Source: Maledivibacter halophilus
GTDB taxonomy: Bacteria > Bacillota > Clostridia > Peptostreptococcales > Caminicellaceae
Assembly: GCF_900167445.1 (NCBI RefSeq)
Contig: NZ_FUZT01000007.1
Coordinates: 1-64,000 of the forward strand
Reading direction: 5' to 3'
Length of the DNA: 64,000 nucleotides
The notes below the pieces were generated by a model. It did not search any database, had not been told where the DNA came from, and worked only from the letters and a program-made list of their open reading frames with translations. The position numbers and the translations under genes are program-made. Each line of letters begins with the position of its first letter. Within the stretch, counting starts at the first letter, position 1. Below are positions 18,150 through 28,570 of this stretch, one piece after another.

Positions 18150-18765
18150 AACTCTCAATCACCACCACCGACATACTGAAGTTCTTTATTTTTGCAATCC
18201 TTTCTGGTGTATCAATAATAATTCTTTCATTTTCATAGGATAGATTTTCTCCTATTATTATCCTTTTGTTCTTAATTTCTGATTTAATTAAAAGATCAGC
18301 AATCCTTGAAGGAGAATTATTATTATCAGTAAGTAAAATAACACTGTCATACTTTTTTACAATATTGATAATATCAAGCTCTCTTCCATGAACACTACCT
18401 ACAAAAGAATTATGCCATGATTTTTTAAGCCTGCCCATTAGATATTGATATGAGCTAATACCAGGAATAACTTCAATTTCACGATCTTCAAAATGTTTTT
18501 TCAGATAATTAAGCATACTATAAAATCCTGTATCTCCCGATAACAACAGAGATATTTTTTTCTTATTCTTATTATCTTTTATATATTCAATAATTTTACT
18601 TAGTTTGCTATCTATATATATTAATTCTTGTTTCCCATCCTTAAAATCAGCTAGAATTCTTTTGCCACCTATTAAAACATCACTTTCTTCTATGATTTTT
18701 GAAGTAATTGGAAACACATAATCCATATGTCCTGGACCCATGCCTAAAACATAAATTTTACTCAT
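18130..18765 (-). CDS. cbiE: Cobalt-precorrin-7 C5-methyltransferase
   Basis: 211-residue tetrapyrrole methylase with [17 protein letters not shown] at the N terminus, [17 protein letters not shown] and [19 protein letters not shown], as in CbiE. It works with CbiT. The ATG at 18765 overlaps the cbiD stop (TAATG) and uses GGAGGAG within the end of cbiD. Confidence 0.93.
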   Translation of the reverse strand: MSKIYVLGMGPGHMDYVFPITSKIIEESDVLIGGKRILADFKDGKQELIYIDSKLSKIIEYIKDNKNKKKISLLLSGDTGFYSMLNYLKKHFEDREIEVIPGISSYQYLMGRLKKSWHNSFVGSVHGRELDIINIVKKYDSVILLTDNNNSPSRIADLLIKSEIKNKRIIIGENLSYENERIIIDTPERIAKIKNFSMSVVVIESYERLEL

Positions 18766-19883
18766 TAGAACTCCTCCAAAATTTCTTTGGCTTTATCCCC
18801 TATTGCTAAAAGCCCCTTTTCCATAGAAAACATTACAACTCCTATTTCAAGGTTTTCATGGGTATAGCTTATACACCTTTCTTCTGCCTTCCTACATAAT
18901 ATCCCATATACTTCATGGTATTTGTATTCCTCTATAAGATTAACTGCCCCTTCCGTTGTAACACACTGAAAAACTTTTTTAATAACTTCTTTAGAAGCAC
19001 CTATTAAAGCTAAATTGGCTGCAATAATCTCCAGTCTTCCATCTGCAACTCTACTATGGGTATTAAATATACCCCCTGCAAGCTTAACAAGCTTACCAAT
19101 ATGTCCGATTAATAAGACTTTTTTTATTTTTTTCTCAATACATTTATCAAGTATAAATCCAATAAAATTACTAATCTTTATTATATTAGCTTTATCTATA
19201 CCAAATAACTTCTGGGCATTTTCTTCTCCATAATTTCCAGGAACTAATACTAATCTATCAAGTCCATTATTTACAGCCATATTAAGCTCAATAATAATTG
19301 ATTCTTTAAATGCTTCATCAGACATGGGCTCTACGATTCCACTTGTACCTAAAATAGATATTCCTCCCTGTATACCTAACTTGGGATTAAATGTTTTTTT
19401 TGCAATTTTCTCACCTTCAGGTACTATAATAGTAATAATTGCACCCTTATTATCAGGTAAAACCTTTAAAACTTCACTTCTGATCATTTCCAGGGGAGCA
19501 GGATTAATGGCCGGCTGTCCTACAGGAAGGTACAAACCTGGTTTAGTAATTTTTCCAACCCCTTCCCCTCCTTTAATAATAATATCAGGTGTATCAATTA
19601 TTTCTACATCAGCTCCTATTAAAATCCCATGGGTTATGTCGGGATCATCTCCCGCATCCTTCTTTATAAAACAAAATGCCGATTGCCCTTTTATTTTAAT
19701 GGCTGGCTCAATTACATCCAATGTTAAAATCCAGCCCTTAGGAGTTTCTATATTTATTTTATCTATAATCTTATTTTTCAATGCCATATATGCAGCAGCC
19801 TTTGCTGCAGCTGCAGCACAGGAACCAGTTGTATATCCATATTTCATTTTCTTACCATTTTTAACAACATATTTATCAAGCAT
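18765..19883 (-). CDS. cbiD: Cobalt-precorrin-5B C1-methyltransferase
   Basis: 372-residue CbiD, the C1-methyltransferase specific to the anaerobic route. The N-terminal KYGYTTGSCAAAAAKAA, the DAGDDPDITHGILI stretch and PGNYGEE are hallmark motifs. The start at 19883 follows GAGGGAATACA; a longer frame to 19925 would run through a dispersed short repeat and has no ribosome binding site. Confidence 0.95.
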   Translation of the reverse strand: MLDKYVVKNGKKMKYGYTTGSCAAAAAKAAAYMALKNKIIDKINIETPKGWILTLDVIEPAIKIKGQSAFCFIKKDAGDDPDITHGILIGADVEIIDTPDIIIKGGEGVGKITKPGLYLPVGQPAINPAPLEMIRSEVLKVLPDNKGAIITIIVPEGEKIAKKTFNPKLGIQGGISILGTSGIVEPMSDEAFKESIIIELNMAVNNGLDRLVLVPGNYGEENAQKLFGIDKANIIKISNFIGFILDKCIEKKIKKVLLIGHIGKLVKLAGGIFNTHSRVADGRLEIIAANLALIGASKEVIKKVFQCVTTEGAVNLIEEYKYHEVYGILCRKAEERCISYTHENLEIGVVMFSMEKGLLAIGDKAKEILEEF

Positions 19884-19927
19884 TGTATTCCCTCGTTTCG
19901 ATGGTACAAAAGCATCTGGCGACACAT

Positions 19928-19959
19928 TTGTAGTTCTAAGTGATAAGTTCTAAGATTCA
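19928..19959. repeat. Short dispersed repeat with GTTCTAAG units, copy 1
   Basis: TTGTAGTTCTAAGTGATAAG followed by TTCTAAGATTCA lies between cbiC and cbiD. A near match (about five differences in 32) is at 52480-52512. The gap 19884-20084 holds only this and a weak GGAAG/CTTCC hairpin near 20000. Confidence 0.4.
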
Positions 19960-20084
19960 TATCATTCTATTATGTCTTTTCTCAAAAATTAAGAAAGGAA
20001 GTAGACTCTGAGGTTTCCTTCCCCGCGATTTTTATAACACATAGGAAATTATAAACTTATGAAATTATAATAATACATATATAT

Positions 20085-20708
20085 CTAATTAATCATATAA
20101 AGAATGGCATTAATTATAGCCGCAGCCACATTGCTTCCACCTTTTCTACCCCTCGTAAGTATATATGGTACATCAAGCTTTAAAAGCTCTTCCTTTGACT
20201 CAGCAGCCCCTACAAAACCTACAGGAACTCCTACTATCAGAGATGGGTTAACATTACCTCCTCTTATTTGATTTATTAGCTCAAATAAAGCAGTAGGAGC
20301 ATTTCCAATAACAAATATTCCATTGGGATTTTCCTCTACAGCCTTCCTCATGGCTATTATAGATCGGGTAACTCCTTCTTCCTTAGCCTTTAAAGCAATG
20401 TCTTGATCTGAAACAAAGTTTAAAACCTTTCCTCCAAATTCAGATAATCTTTTTTTATTTATTCCAGACATAGCCATTTTTGTATCCGTGTAAATATTTT
20501 TCCCAGACTTTATCCCCTCTTTAGCCTGCTGTATAGCCCCTTTACTTATAATAGTAATATCAGCAAAACTAAAGTCAGCTGTAGTATGTATAATTCTTTT
20601 AACTACTTTACCTATATCCTGGGGAAAAGTCCTATCTCCTAATTCTTTAGTAATAATTTCAAAGCTCTTCTCTTCAATTGCATAGGGATTCTTTATATAA
20701 TTATTCAT
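20085..20708 (-). CDS. cbiC: Cobalt-precorrin-8 methylmutase
   Basis: 207-residue CbiC/CobH that moves the methyl group from C11 to C12 to give cobyrinate. The central histidine segment VKRIIHTTADFSFADI, the AMSGINKKRL stretch and the C-terminal GVPVGFVGAAESKEEL with RGRKGGSNVAAAIINA are diagnostic. I start at the ATG at 20708, because the first ATG (20717) lies inside the AAGGATGGG binding site. It is separated from cbiD by 200 bases. Confidence 0.95.
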   Translation of the reverse strand: MNNYIKNPYAIEEKSFEIITKELGDRTFPQDIGKVVKRIIHTTADFSFADITIISKGAIQQAKEGIKSGKNIYTDTKMAMSGINKKRLSEFGGKVLNFVSDQDIALKAKEEGVTRSIIAMRKAVEENPNGIFVIGNAPTALFELINQIRGGNVNPSLIVGVPVGFVGAAESKEELLKLDVPYILTRGRKGGSNVAAAIINAILYMIN

Positions 20709-20723
20709 AAAACCCATCCTTTT

Positions 20724-21602
20724 CTATTTTATGATTCTAACTCCACCCTTTATCATATTTGCAGAATATATTTTAGTATAATACTTAGTAATTTTTCTTT
20801 TTCCAATAATGTATTTAAACTCATTTATGTCCATTTGACTTTCATCATATAATATGCCTATTACCGTACCACTATGGGCCACATTTACACCGTAAGCCCC
20901 TAATTTTATAGAAATATCTAAAATCTCATCAAGCTTTGGCTTGTATAATATTTCCTGATTCATTAAGGAACTAATAGTAACAGCCTTTCCTAGAAGCCTC
21001 TTATCCTTCATTTTACAACCCGACGAAAAAATTCTATAGGCCTTCTCAATTTGATTTTTATTTTTAATTCTAACATCTGAATAGTCAGTTCTTCTAAATT
21101 CCTCAGTATTCACAATTCTATCCATTTCCAGGATTAACACCTTGATTTTAGGATTCCAATCATATTCCTCAATAATCCTTCCATTTATATGATCAAACAA
21201 TGTTAACCTTTGAAATATAGTACTATCTGTAGGCTCAATTTCACAGCACAACTCACCAAGCTCCTTAAAACTAATTTCTTTTCCTAAAAATCTAGCGGTA
21301 GCAATTACAGTAGCCGCTATATCTGCTGTACTACTAGCCATCCCCTTAGCTATAGGTATACTGGAATCTAGGGATAAAGATATATTTTCCATATATTTTT
21401 TAGAGATATGGAAATATTTGAAGGTTTTTTCCAGTGCCAATCTCATTTTCACTTTCTTTGTTTCCAATTTTGGCTCTTTAGTTTCACACAAGGTAACCTG
21501 CGAATAAATATCAATAGGAAGGGATATAAGTTTCTCACCGTCTCCTACTAAACCTTGAATTAGTTCGCCGCAGGAGGCGGGACATTTCACCTTAATTATC
21601 AT
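20724..21602 (-). CDS. pduX: GHMP kinase, probable L-threonine kinase (PduX-like)
   Basis: 292-residue GHMP-family small-molecule kinase. It starts with IIKVKCPASCGELIQG, as PduX-type kinases do, and has the ATP loop PIAKGMASSTADIAAT at residues 83-98. PduX phosphorylates L-threonine for the aminopropanol arm of cobalamin. The neighbour cobD uses that product, which supports the assignment. It overlaps cobD by 11 bases. Confidence 0.85.
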   Translation of the reverse strand: MIIKVKCPASCGELIQGLVGDGEKLISLPIDIYSQVTLCETKEPKLETKKVKMRLALEKTFKYFHISKKYMENISLSLDSSIPIAKGMASSTADIAATVIATARFLGKEISFKELGELCCEIEPTDSTIFQRLTLFDHINGRIIEEYDWNPKIKVLILEMDRIVNTEEFRRTDYSDVRIKNKNQIEKAYRIFSSGCKMKDKRLLGKAVTISSLMNQEILYKPKLDEILDISIKLGAYGVNVAHSGTVIGILYDESQMDINEFKYIIGKRKITKYYTKIYSANMIKGGVRIIK

Positions 21603-22674
21603 ATAGTACCTCTTTTAAGCCTTCAATTAATTTTTTGTTGGAATCTCTATCCTTAATAGCCACTCTAAAAAAAGAACCATCTAAATTCACATAATCAATA
21701 CATTGTCTAATTAATAATTTCCTTTGAATTAGTTCTTCCTTTAAATCTATATCTTTACTTATCAATTTAAAAAATACATAATTGGCATAGGGTTTAAATA
21801 CTTTTATGTTTCTTATTTTTTGAAGTTCTTCATACATATATTTTCTTTCTAATTCAAAAAACTCTTTACTTTTTTCAATATATTCTTTATCTTCAAGTAA
21901 AGCCTCTCCAGAAATAGCGGCAAAGCCATTTATGGTCCAAGGCTCTTTTCCATCTATAATTTTTCCCTTTATCCCCTGATTTGATATAAGTCCATAGCCT
22001 ATTCTAAGACCAGGTATTGCAAAAAATTTAGTTAATGCCCTTATTATAAACAAATTATCAAAATCATATAAAGAACCAATCAGACTATGGTTTTTTTCAT
22101 CTTTTACAAATTCAATAAAAGCCTCATCAATCATAAAATTTATTTTTCTTTTCTTACACTCTATTAATATTTCTTTTAATATATTCTGCCCAATAATTTG
22201 ACCAGTAGGATTATTGGGATTGCATAATACTATAAAGTCTATATTATCCTTTAGTTTTTCTAATAATACATTTTTATCTACATTAAATTGAGTATCTTCA
22301 TCTAGTAGATAGTACACTACATCACTACCAACGCTTTTTAATGCTCTTTCATATTCTGAAAATGTTGGGGCTAGTAAAAGGGTTTTTTTAGGCTTTATTG
22401 CTTGTACTATTTTAAAGATTATTTCTGTCGCTCCATTTCCAGGAATTACAAAATCTTCATGGATATTGTTGTATTCAGCTATGGCTAATACTAACCGTTT
22501 ATAATCTGGATCGGGATAATTCTCTATTGTTTCAATATTGGAAATTATAGTCTCTTTAAGCTTATATGGAATTCCAAGGGGATTAATATTTGCACTGAAA
22601 TCAATAATATCCTGTTCACTGATTCCATATTTTTTTGCCGTCTCATATATATTTCCACCATGCTTTGCTCTCAA
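21592..22674 (-). CDS. cobD: L-threonine-O-3-phosphate decarboxylase
   Basis: 360-residue PLP enzyme of aminotransferase fold class I that makes (R)-1-amino-2-propanol phosphate. The Schiff-base lysine is K216 in ALTKFFAIPGLRIGYG; CNPNNPTGQI and MIDEAFIEF are typical. The N terminus KHGGNIYETAKKYGI fits CobD rather than HisC, and the adjacent kinase and cbiB settle the choice. The start is TTG at 22674 after GGAGGGATAAGA. Confidence 0.9.
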   Translation of the reverse strand: MRAKHGGNIYETAKKYGISEQDIIDFSANINPLGIPYKLKETIISNIETIENYPDPDYKRLVLAIAEYNNIHEDFVIPGNGATEIIFKIVQAIKPKKTLLLAPTFSEYERALKSVGSDVVYYLLDEDTQFNVDKNVLLEKLKDNIDFIVLCNPNNPTGQIIGQNILKEILIECKKRKINFMIDEAFIEFVKDEKNHSLIGSLYDFDNLFIIRALTKFFAIPGLRIGYGLISNQGIKGKIIDGKEPWTINGFAAISGEALLEDKEYIEKSKEFFELERKYMYEELQKIRNIKVFKPYANYVFFKLISKDIDLKEELIQRKLLIRQCIDYVNLDGSFFRVAIKDRDSNKKLIEGLKEVLYDN

Positions 22675-22812
22675 TCTTATCCCTCCTTTTAATCAAAAAT
22701 GTCTAAGAATACTTTATAGTTATAGGTTGATATTTAAAGTTAATGCATTTCTTTAAGTATATTGATATCTGTTGAAATTCCTAGATTATATAATTAAGGT
22801 TAAGCTTTAACT

Positions 22813-22845
22813 TTAATTTGTTTAAATTAACTCGTTGTGCCAGTT
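22813..22845. repeat. Short conserved intergenic motif with TTGTGCCAGTT, copy 1
   Basis: Between cbiB and cobD. TAATTTGTTTAAATTAACTC then GTTGTGCCAGTT resembles 35434-35470 upstream of the DUF503 gene. On the minus strand both read AACTGGCACAAYGRGTTAA. It is either a regulator site or a repeat fragment; two copies are too few to decide. Confidence 0.3.
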
Positions 22846-22869
22846 CTTATAATGAAATATTAAAACCAT

Positions 22870-23823
22870 CTAAATCCTATTTAAAATTAAATATTTAATA
22901 ATTCCTAATAAGCAAACTCCCAAAAATGATGTTACATACATTATTTTTATTGTTCTATTTATATCTTCAATTTCTATATTTCGTAAATCATCTCCAATTG
23001 TAGGCTTATAAACTGACTTTCCAAAGTAAATACTCGTTCCTCCAAGCCTAATATTAAGAGCACCTGCAACAGCTGCTTCAGGATAACCTGCATTTGGGCT
23101 ACTGTGTTCTTTTTTATCTCTTAGCAATATTTTTATGGAATTCTTTATGTCATATCTCAAAAATACAGTTGATAGTACAATCAATAATCCCGTTATTCTA
23201 GCAGGTATAAAATTCACTATATCATCAATTTTTGCCGACGCCCACCCAAGATCTTTGTATTTATCATTCTTATAACCAACCATTGAGTCCAATGTATTTA
23301 CAGCTTTATAGGCCATCCCCAAAGGGGCTCCTCCAATAAAAATATATAATAATGGGGCTATAATACCATCAGAAATATTTTCTGCAATGGTTTCAACGGT
23401 GGCCCTTGTTATTTCTTGCTTATGTAAATTATTAGTGTCTCTACCTACTATATAAGATAAGAACTTCCTTGCCTTGAAAATATTCCCCTCCATCAGTGGA
23501 TAGTAAACCTTTCTGCTTTCCTTTGCAAGGCTATTGGATGCCAATATTTGAAAAATCATAAAGATTTGGACAACCTTTCCCAATCTGTGGTCAATTCTGT
23601 TCAAAATAAATAAAGTAGAAAAGGTTATTAAATATGTGGCACCTATAATCCCAATAGCTAATAATATCCCACCAGACTTTAGCTTTGATTCTTGGCTAAA
23701 GATTTTTCTTATGTAATTTTCAAATTTACTAATTCCTTTGCCTATAAATCTAATAGGATGAGGAATCCAATTAGGATCACCGAATAATAAATCTAAACAA
23801 TATCCTATAAAAATAAGCTCCAT
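22870..23823 (-). CDS. cbiB: Adenosylcobinamide-phosphate synthase
   Basis: 317-residue membrane protein that joins aminopropanol phosphate to adenosylcobyric acid. N-terminal GYCLDLLFGDPNWIPHPIRF and later HSSPNAGYPEAAVAGAL with the RLGG sequence are family signatures; several hydrophobic segments are present. The start is three bases after the cbiP stop. It probably sits in the cytoplasmic membrane with CobS. Confidence 0.95.
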   Translation of the reverse strand: MELIFIGYCLDLLFGDPNWIPHPIRFIGKGISKFENYIRKIFSQESKLKSGGILLAIGIIGATYLITFSTLFILNRIDHRLGKVVQIFMIFQILASNSLAKESRKVYYPLMEGNIFKARKFLSYIVGRDTNNLHKQEITRATVETIAENISDGIIAPLLYIFIGGAPLGMAYKAVNTLDSMVGYKNDKYKDLGWASAKIDDIVNFIPARITGLLIVLSTVFLRYDIKNSIKILLRDKKEHSSPNAGYPEAAVAGALNIRLGGTSIYFGKSVYKPTIGDDLRNIEIEDINRTIKIMYVTSFLGVCLLGIIKYLILNRI

Positions 23824-23825
23824 AT

Positions 23826-25358
23826 CTAATCACCATTTACAATTTCATATATTTTTTTCATATCAATATTATTTCTGACTATTTTAGCAAGCTTTTTATA
23901 TTCTATTTCTTTGAACTCATTAAAACTCTCTACACTACTTTCTATTTTCTCAAGACCCTTTTCCTCTCTGACTCTGTTTAAAATATCCCTTGTAAAACTA
24001 ATATTGTCAAAAATACCATGTATATATGTTCCAAATACATTTCCTTTTTCATTTACTCCACCATCAAAAACTTCTACCTTATCATTGAGTCGTTTATCTA
24101 TCTTTATAAAGGGTGATGTGCCTTCTAAAAGCTTTGTTTGTCCCATATGTATTTCGTATCCTGTAACTTTATAGGAATTTATCTTTTCTAAAATGCCATT
24201 ATTCCCCATAAGAATTTTTCCTTCAATTTGAGTCGTAGTTTTGTTCTCTTCAAAAATTGTTTCGGTATTTAAAAGTCCTAAACCATTTATTTCATCTATA
24301 CCACTTTCCGTTTTATGGGGATCTTTTATTTTTGTTCCCAATATCTGATATCCACCACAGATGCCGACTATTATCTTTCCCTTTTTATTTAATCTAAGTA
24401 TCTGTTCCTCAAGTCCTGAATTCCTAAGATATACTAGGTCTTCTATAGTATTTTTAGAGCCGGGAATTATTAAAATATCAGGATTTCCTATGCTCTCCCC
24501 CCGCATAACATATCTTAGATTAACATCTTTCTGGGTTTCAAACACATTAAAATCAGTAAAGTTTGAAACCCGTGGAAGATATAAGACCTCTACATTTATT
24601 TCTCCTTCACCTTCTCCCCTTCTTCGGAACCTTTCTGCAAGGCTATCTTCGTCTTCTATCTGAATATCCGTATATGGGACCACCCCCAAAACAGGTATAT
24701 TTATCAAATCCTCTAGCATCTTTATTCCTGGTTTAAGTATTTCTACATCTCCTCTAAATTTGTTTATTATTATGCCCTTCACTCTTTTTCTTTCTTCTTC
24801 AGTTAATAACATAATAGTCCCATATATAGAAGCAAAAACCCCTCCACGATCTATATCACCAACTATTATTACCGGTGAATCAGATATTTCCGCCATTCCC
24901 ATATTTACTAAATCATTTTCTCTAAGGTTTATTTCTGCAGGACTGCCCGCACCTTCCAATACAACTATATCATTCTCCTTAGATAATCTATCATATGTAT
25001 CTTTAACCAACTCCTTAAGCTTAGGTTTGAAATTATGATACTCAATCGCTGAGAGATTACCATAAACCTTTCCCTTTAAAATAACTTGACTTTTCTTATC
25101 GGTAGTTGGCTTTAGCAATATTGGGTTCATCAAAACACAGGGTTTCTGACAACTTGCTTCCGCTTGAACTACTTGAGCTCTTCCCATTTCTAGCCCTTCT
25201 TCGGTTATATAGGAGTTGAGGGCCATATTTTGGGACTTAAAGGGTGCAGTCTTATAGCCATCCTCCTTGAATATCCTGCAAAATGCAGCAGTTAATATAC
25301 TTTTTCCAACAGAAGAAGCTGTTCCTTGCAACATTAATGATTTATTCTTCAACCTCAT
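23826..25358 (-). CDS. cbiP: Cobyric acid synthase
   Basis: 510-residue glutamine-dependent amidase (CbiP/CobQ) that amidates four side chains of adenosylcobyrinate a,c-diamide. The ATP loop [15 protein letters not shown] lies near residue 12; the C-terminal class I glutaminase has its nucleophile C334 in [10 protein letters not shown] and a histidine in [10 protein letters not shown] start at the ATG at 25358, overlapping the end of cbiA by 17 bases; the longer frame to 25439 lies wholly inside cbiA. Confidence 0.95.
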   Translation of the reverse strand: MRLKNKSLMLQGTASSVGKSILTAAFCRIFKEDGYKTAPFKSQNMALNSYITEEGLEMGRAQVVQAEASCQKPCVLMNPILLKPTTDKKSQVILKGKVYGNLSAIEYHNFKPKLKELVKDTYDRLSKENDIVVLEGAGSPAEINLRENDLVNMGMAEISDSPVIIVGDIDRGGVFASIYGTIMLLTEEERKRVKGIIINKFRGDVEILKPGIKMLEDLINIPVLGVVPYTDIQIEDEDSLAERFRRRGEGEGEINVEVLYLPRVSNFTDFNVFETQKDVNLRYVMRGESIGNPDILIIPGSKNTIEDLVYLRNSGLEEQILRLNKKGKIIVGICGGYQILGTKIKDPHKTESGIDEINGLGLLNTETIFEENKTTTQIEGKILMGNNGILEKINSYKVTGYEIHMGQTKLLEGTSPFIKIDKRLNDKVEVFDGGVNEKGNVFGTYIHGIFDNISFTRDILNRVREEKGLEKIESSVESFNEFKEIEYKKLAKIVRNNIDMKKIYEIVNGD

Positions 25359-26742
25359 CACTTCCTTTTTTAAATGTTTTGCAGTTATTAATAAAATTAA
25401 TAGCCAAATCTTTCTTAGCATAAAAGTGAATATGAGCATATGCTCCTAATGTATTATTTTTTATAAGCCCACATTCCCACGATTTTAAAATTTCACCTTC
25501 TCTTATCTTATTTACTTTATAGGCATAATCTCCCCTACTTACTTCATTTAAAGCTGATCTGTGGAACTCATGACCTCTAACTCTATCATCTCCTTTAGAA
25601 ATAACACAGGGTTTATTTATACTTACATCTACATATCCAAATCGCTGTAATCGCTTTGTCATTTTAGCTTCTCTATTAAAAACCCCAACCATTTCATATT
25701 TTCTATTTTCCAGAGTTGTAATGGAGTTTGTTAAAAACATTAACCCTCCACACTCAGCATATATGGGCATTCCATCAAGGGAAGCCTTTCTAATACCTTT
25801 TCTCATTTCTTTGTTTTCTTCAAGCTCCTTTGCAAAGACCTCCGGAAACCCCCCACCAATATACAGTCCATGTATATTTTGAGGTAAGCTTTTGTCCTTC
25901 AATGGGCTGAAGTATATTAGATTTGCCCCTAACTCTTCAAGAAGGTCTAAATTATCCTGGTAATAGAAGTTAAAGGCTTTATCCAATGCAACTCCAATAT
26001 TTATATTTTTTTTATTACTTATACTAGTTTGGACTTCCTTTTTTAGCTCTGAAGTCTCCTTGGCTAATTTTATAATTCCATCAATATCTATGGTCTCTTC
26101 CACCATATTAGCTAACTCATCTAATTTCTTTTCTAGATTTTCTACTTCAACACTTGGAACTAATCCTAAATGTCTGCTTTCCAATTTTACATTTATATTA
26201 TTCTTTAAATAGCCAAAACATCTAATTCCCGTATCCTTTTCAATTGCCTTTTTTAATAATTCATAATGCCTTTCCCCTGATACATTATTAACTATAATAC
26301 CTTTTATATTTACATCTTCATCATACTTCTTATAACCAAGAACTACAGCTGCTGCGCTAGATGACATGCCACTTCCATCTATAACCAAGATAACTGGTGC
26401 ATTTATAATTTTAGATATGTGGGCACTGCTTCCCATATCCTTTTCCACACCAAATCCATCATATAAACCCATAACACCTTCTATTATAGAAATCTCTTTA
26501 TCGAAGGAGTTTTTTATAAACAAATCTCTTAGGATTTTTTCATCAACCATCCAGCTATCTAGATTTCTAGATTTATTACCTGTCACAAAGCTATGAAAGG
26601 CAGGATCTATATAATCTGGACCTACTTTAAAGGGCTGAACATTAATTCCTCTTAAAACAAGTGCCCGCATAATCCCTGTAGATATTGTCGTCTTTCCTAC
26701 ACCACTTTGAGTTCCCGCTATAACTATTCTAGAAGATTTCAC
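25342..26742 (-). CDS. cbiA: Cobyrinate a,c-diamide synthase
   Basis: 466-residue amidase (CbiA/CobB). ATP loop [17 protein letters not shown] at residues 9-25; glutaminase nucleophile in [18 protein letters not shown] and AYAHIHF follow at the C terminus. The start is GTG at 26742 after GGGTG with a 6-base gap; an upstream frame to 26823 would translate the riboswitch terminator. It is the first gene behind the cobalamin riboswitch. Confidence 0.95.
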   Translation of the reverse strand: MKSSRIVIAGTQSGVGKTTISTGIMRALVLRGINVQPFKVGPDYIDPAFHSFVTGNKSRNLDSWMVDEKILRDLFIKNSFDKEISIIEGVMGLYDGFGVEKDMGSSAHISKIINAPVILVIDGSGMSSSAAAVVLGYKKYDEDVNIKGIIVNNVSGERHYELLKKAIEKDTGIRCFGYLKNNINVKLESRHLGLVPSVEVENLEKKLDELANMVEETIDIDGIIKLAKETSELKKEVQTSISNKKNINIGVALDKAFNFYYQDNLDLLEELGANLIYFSPLKDKSLPQNIHGLYIGGGFPEVFAKELEENKEMRKGIRKASLDGMPIYAECGGLMFLTNSITTLENRKYEMVGVFNREAKMTKRLQRFGYVDVSINKPCVISKGDDRVRGHEFHRSALNEVSRGDYAYKVNKIREGEILKSWECGLIKNNTLGAYAHIHFYAKKDLAINFINNCKTFKKGSDEVEE

Positions 26743-26776
26743 ATTTATCACCCAACTTATTAATATTGTAATTATA

Positions 26777-26807
26777 CAAAAAAACCTGACATACACCGAT
26801 GTCAGGT
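26777..26807 (-). terminator. Terminator of the cobalamin riboswitch
   Basis: A perfect 9-bp stem ACCTGACAT/ATGTCAGGT with a 6-base loop is followed on the minus strand by seven T. It lies between the aptamer and the cbiA start and should be formed when adenosylcobalamin binds. Confidence 0.88.
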
Positions 26808-26844
26808 AAAAATACACATACATAATTTATAAATATGTATACTT

Positions 26845-27048
26845 CCCTTCCCACCGAAGGTAGTTTACTTAAGCTGCGTCTTATTTACCAGGCAGGTCTC
26901 CTGACTTATGAATCATTTTACTCCCAGCACCTTCCCCAAACATAAGATTTGAGTGGCTTTTCTCTGGTTTCATCCTCACTTACAGTAGCGGGGGCTGTAA
27001 CGGCTTTTCACCGTCTTCCCTTTTAAGTTACATGAACACCTGATAAGA
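26845..27048 (-). promoter_or_regulatory. Cobalamin riboswitch
   Basis: On the minus strand the conserved elements are present in order: AGGTGTTCATG near the 5' end, AAAAGGGAA, the GCCGTTACAGCCCCCGC core, ACTGTAAGTGAGGATG, GCCACTC, GGGAAGGTGCTGGGAG, and the B12 box AAGTCAGGAGACCTGCCTG. This is the standard AdoCbl aptamer. With the downstream terminator it should switch off the cbiA-to-hemB operon when cobalamin is plentiful. cobU-cobS-cobC lie upstream of it and escape this control. Confidence 0.95.
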
Positions 27049-27067
27049 CATATTAAATTACAATTTC

Positions 27068-27096
27068 ATTTTATCAGAATAACAATCTATTAACAA
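27068..27096 (-). promoter_or_regulatory. Candidate promoter of the cobalamin operon
   Basis: TTGTTA at 27091-27096 and TAAAAT at 27068-27073 on the minus strand, 17-base spacer, about 20 bases before the aptamer. A second overlapping pair (TTGTTA / TGTAAT) also has a 17-base spacer. Confidence 0.45.
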
Positions 27097-27113
27097 TGAC
27101 TTTTCTTATGAAT

Positions 27114-27704
27114 TCATTGATTTATTCCAGATAATATTGGAAAACCTTCTGTAATCTGAAGTCTAGTTATACCACAGTTTTCAATTTTAAACTTCCAGTA
27201 GCCATCTATACTTCCAGTTATCTGCTCAGACAAAATACTTCTAATAACTCCTCCATGGGTAACTATGAGTATTTTTCCTTTTTTATATTTATTAATAATT
27301 TTCTCAAATGTATTATTGACTCTTTCATGCATTTCCATTAAACTTTCACCTCTGGGAATCTTAAAATTAGTAAAATCTTCCGCCCAATATTTGGCCTCTA
27401 CAGGAAATTTATTAATAATTTCATCATAACTAAGGCCTTCCCATATACCAAAGTTTAGCTCTTTTAAGGAGCTTTCCTTTTCAATCCTTTTTCTGTGGTC
27501 TTTATTTATTATTTCTGCCGTTATAAAACATCTATTTAAATCGCTACTTATAATTAACTTAATTTCTTCACCTGCTAATTTTTTTCTGACAGCTTCGGCT
27601 TGTTTAACTCCCTTATCAGTTAGAAAAGAATCTGTCCATCCACAATATAAACTTTCCTTGTTCATTTTTGACTCCCCATGTCTTACAAAGATTATCTCAA
27701 GCAT
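27114..27704 (-). CDS. cobC: Histidine phosphatase, probable alpha-ribazole phosphatase
   Basis: 196-residue phosphoglycerate-mutase-like phosphatase with the RHGE motif (FVRHGESKMN) at residues 8-11 and the second histidine in VTHGGVIRSIL. CobC removes phosphate from alpha-ribazole phosphate or adenosylcobalamin phosphate. Family members have many substrates; the position next to cobS and cobU supports this one. The ATG at 27704 follows AGGAG. Confidence 0.82.
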   Translation of the reverse strand: MLEIIFVRHGESKMNKESLYCGWTDSFLTDKGVKQAEAVRKKLAGEEIKLIISSDLNRCFITAEIINKDHRKRIEKESSLKELNFGIWEGLSYDEIINKFPVEAKYWAEDFTNFKIPRGESLMEMHERVNNTFEKIINKYKKGKILIVTHGGVIRSILSEQITGSIDGYWKFKIENCGITRLQITEGFPILSGINQ

Positions 27705-27824
27705 TTTTAAATCTCCTAACGTGTTCTAGTTTATTACATAAGCAAAAAGAAAATATTAAAACTCCTGCTATGATAACTAGCATAATAAGTTAAATTAAGG
27801 GCAATATTCCCATATGCAATTTTC

Positions 27825-28556
27825 TCACCTAAATAGAATAACTATAAATAAAAGGAAAGCCACTTCAGATAATTCAGATAATGATCCTAAAGTATCCCCT
27901 GTCATTCCATCTATTCTATTGCTTATATGTCTAACATATAATATGGAAAATATTAGCATAAGTCCTATAACAGGAACAATTTTAAGGAATATTAGTGACG
28001 GTATTATTGCAATAATAAATGCTATTAAAAATTGTCCTGTACTTACTTTTCCAATAAAAAGATTTCCCATTCCCTGTTTTCTTGCGGGACTGGCTATTCG
28101 TGATGCAAGGACAACATTCAACTTTGCAAATATTGGCATCAAAAGCAACACAGCATAAACATCTGGTACTTTAAGGCTATTTATTAATACAATCTTCAAA
28201 ATAAGCAGCACAAATAATGCTAATGCTCCATTAGTTCCCAATCTACTGTCCTTCATTATTTCTAAAATCCTATCCTTTTGTCGATTACTATATACACCAT
28301 CAAAGGTGTCTGCCAATCCATCAAGATGTAGCCCCCCTGTTATAAACACTTCTATTATAACAGCAAATACAGCTCCTAATAGCTTATCGGATAATATAGT
28401 CCCTATATAATAAAAAGCCACTACAAACATTCCTATAATTAGTCCTACAAGGGGAAAATATATAACCCCTTCAAAAAAATCATCTTCATTTACATCTAAA
28501 TTCATATTAATTGGAATTCTTGTTAAAAACTGAAGCATAAGTATAAATCTTTTCAT
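27825..28556 (-). CDS. cobS: Adenosylcobinamide-GDP ribazoletransferase
   Basis: 243-residue membrane enzyme that joins GDP-cobinamide to alpha-ribazole, the last assembly step. N-terminal MLQFLTRIPI, the metal-binding GGLHLDGLADTFDG and the DSRLGTNGALALF stretch are diagnostic; many hydrophobic segments. I prefer the ATG at 28556, nine bases after AGGAG, over the one at 28562. Confidence 0.95.
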   Translation of the reverse strand: MKRFILMLQFLTRIPINMNLDVNEDDFFEGVIYFPLVGLIIGMFVVAFYYIGTILSDKLLGAVFAVIIEVFITGGLHLDGLADTFDGVYSNRQKDRILEIMKDSRLGTNGALALFVLLILKIVLINSLKVPDVYAVLLLMPIFAKLNVVLASRIASPARKQGMGNLFIGKVSTGQFLIAFIIAIIPSLIFLKIVPVIGLMLIFSILYVRHISNRIDGMTGDTLGSLSELSEVAFLLFIVILFR

Positions 28557-28570
28557 AATCATTTTCTCCT

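Noticed and set aside
19990..20030. Terminator between cbiC and cbiD
   Set aside because: Only a 5-bp GGAAG/CTTCC stem with a long loop; too weak to call.
22825..22845. Sigma-54 promoter upstream of cobD
   Set aside because: TGGCAC is present but the TTGC element at the required 5-base distance is not.
26743..26823. N-terminal extension of cbiA (MYVYFYLTSV...)
   Set aside because: It translates the riboswitch terminator hairpin; the real start is the GTG at 26742 with a good binding site.
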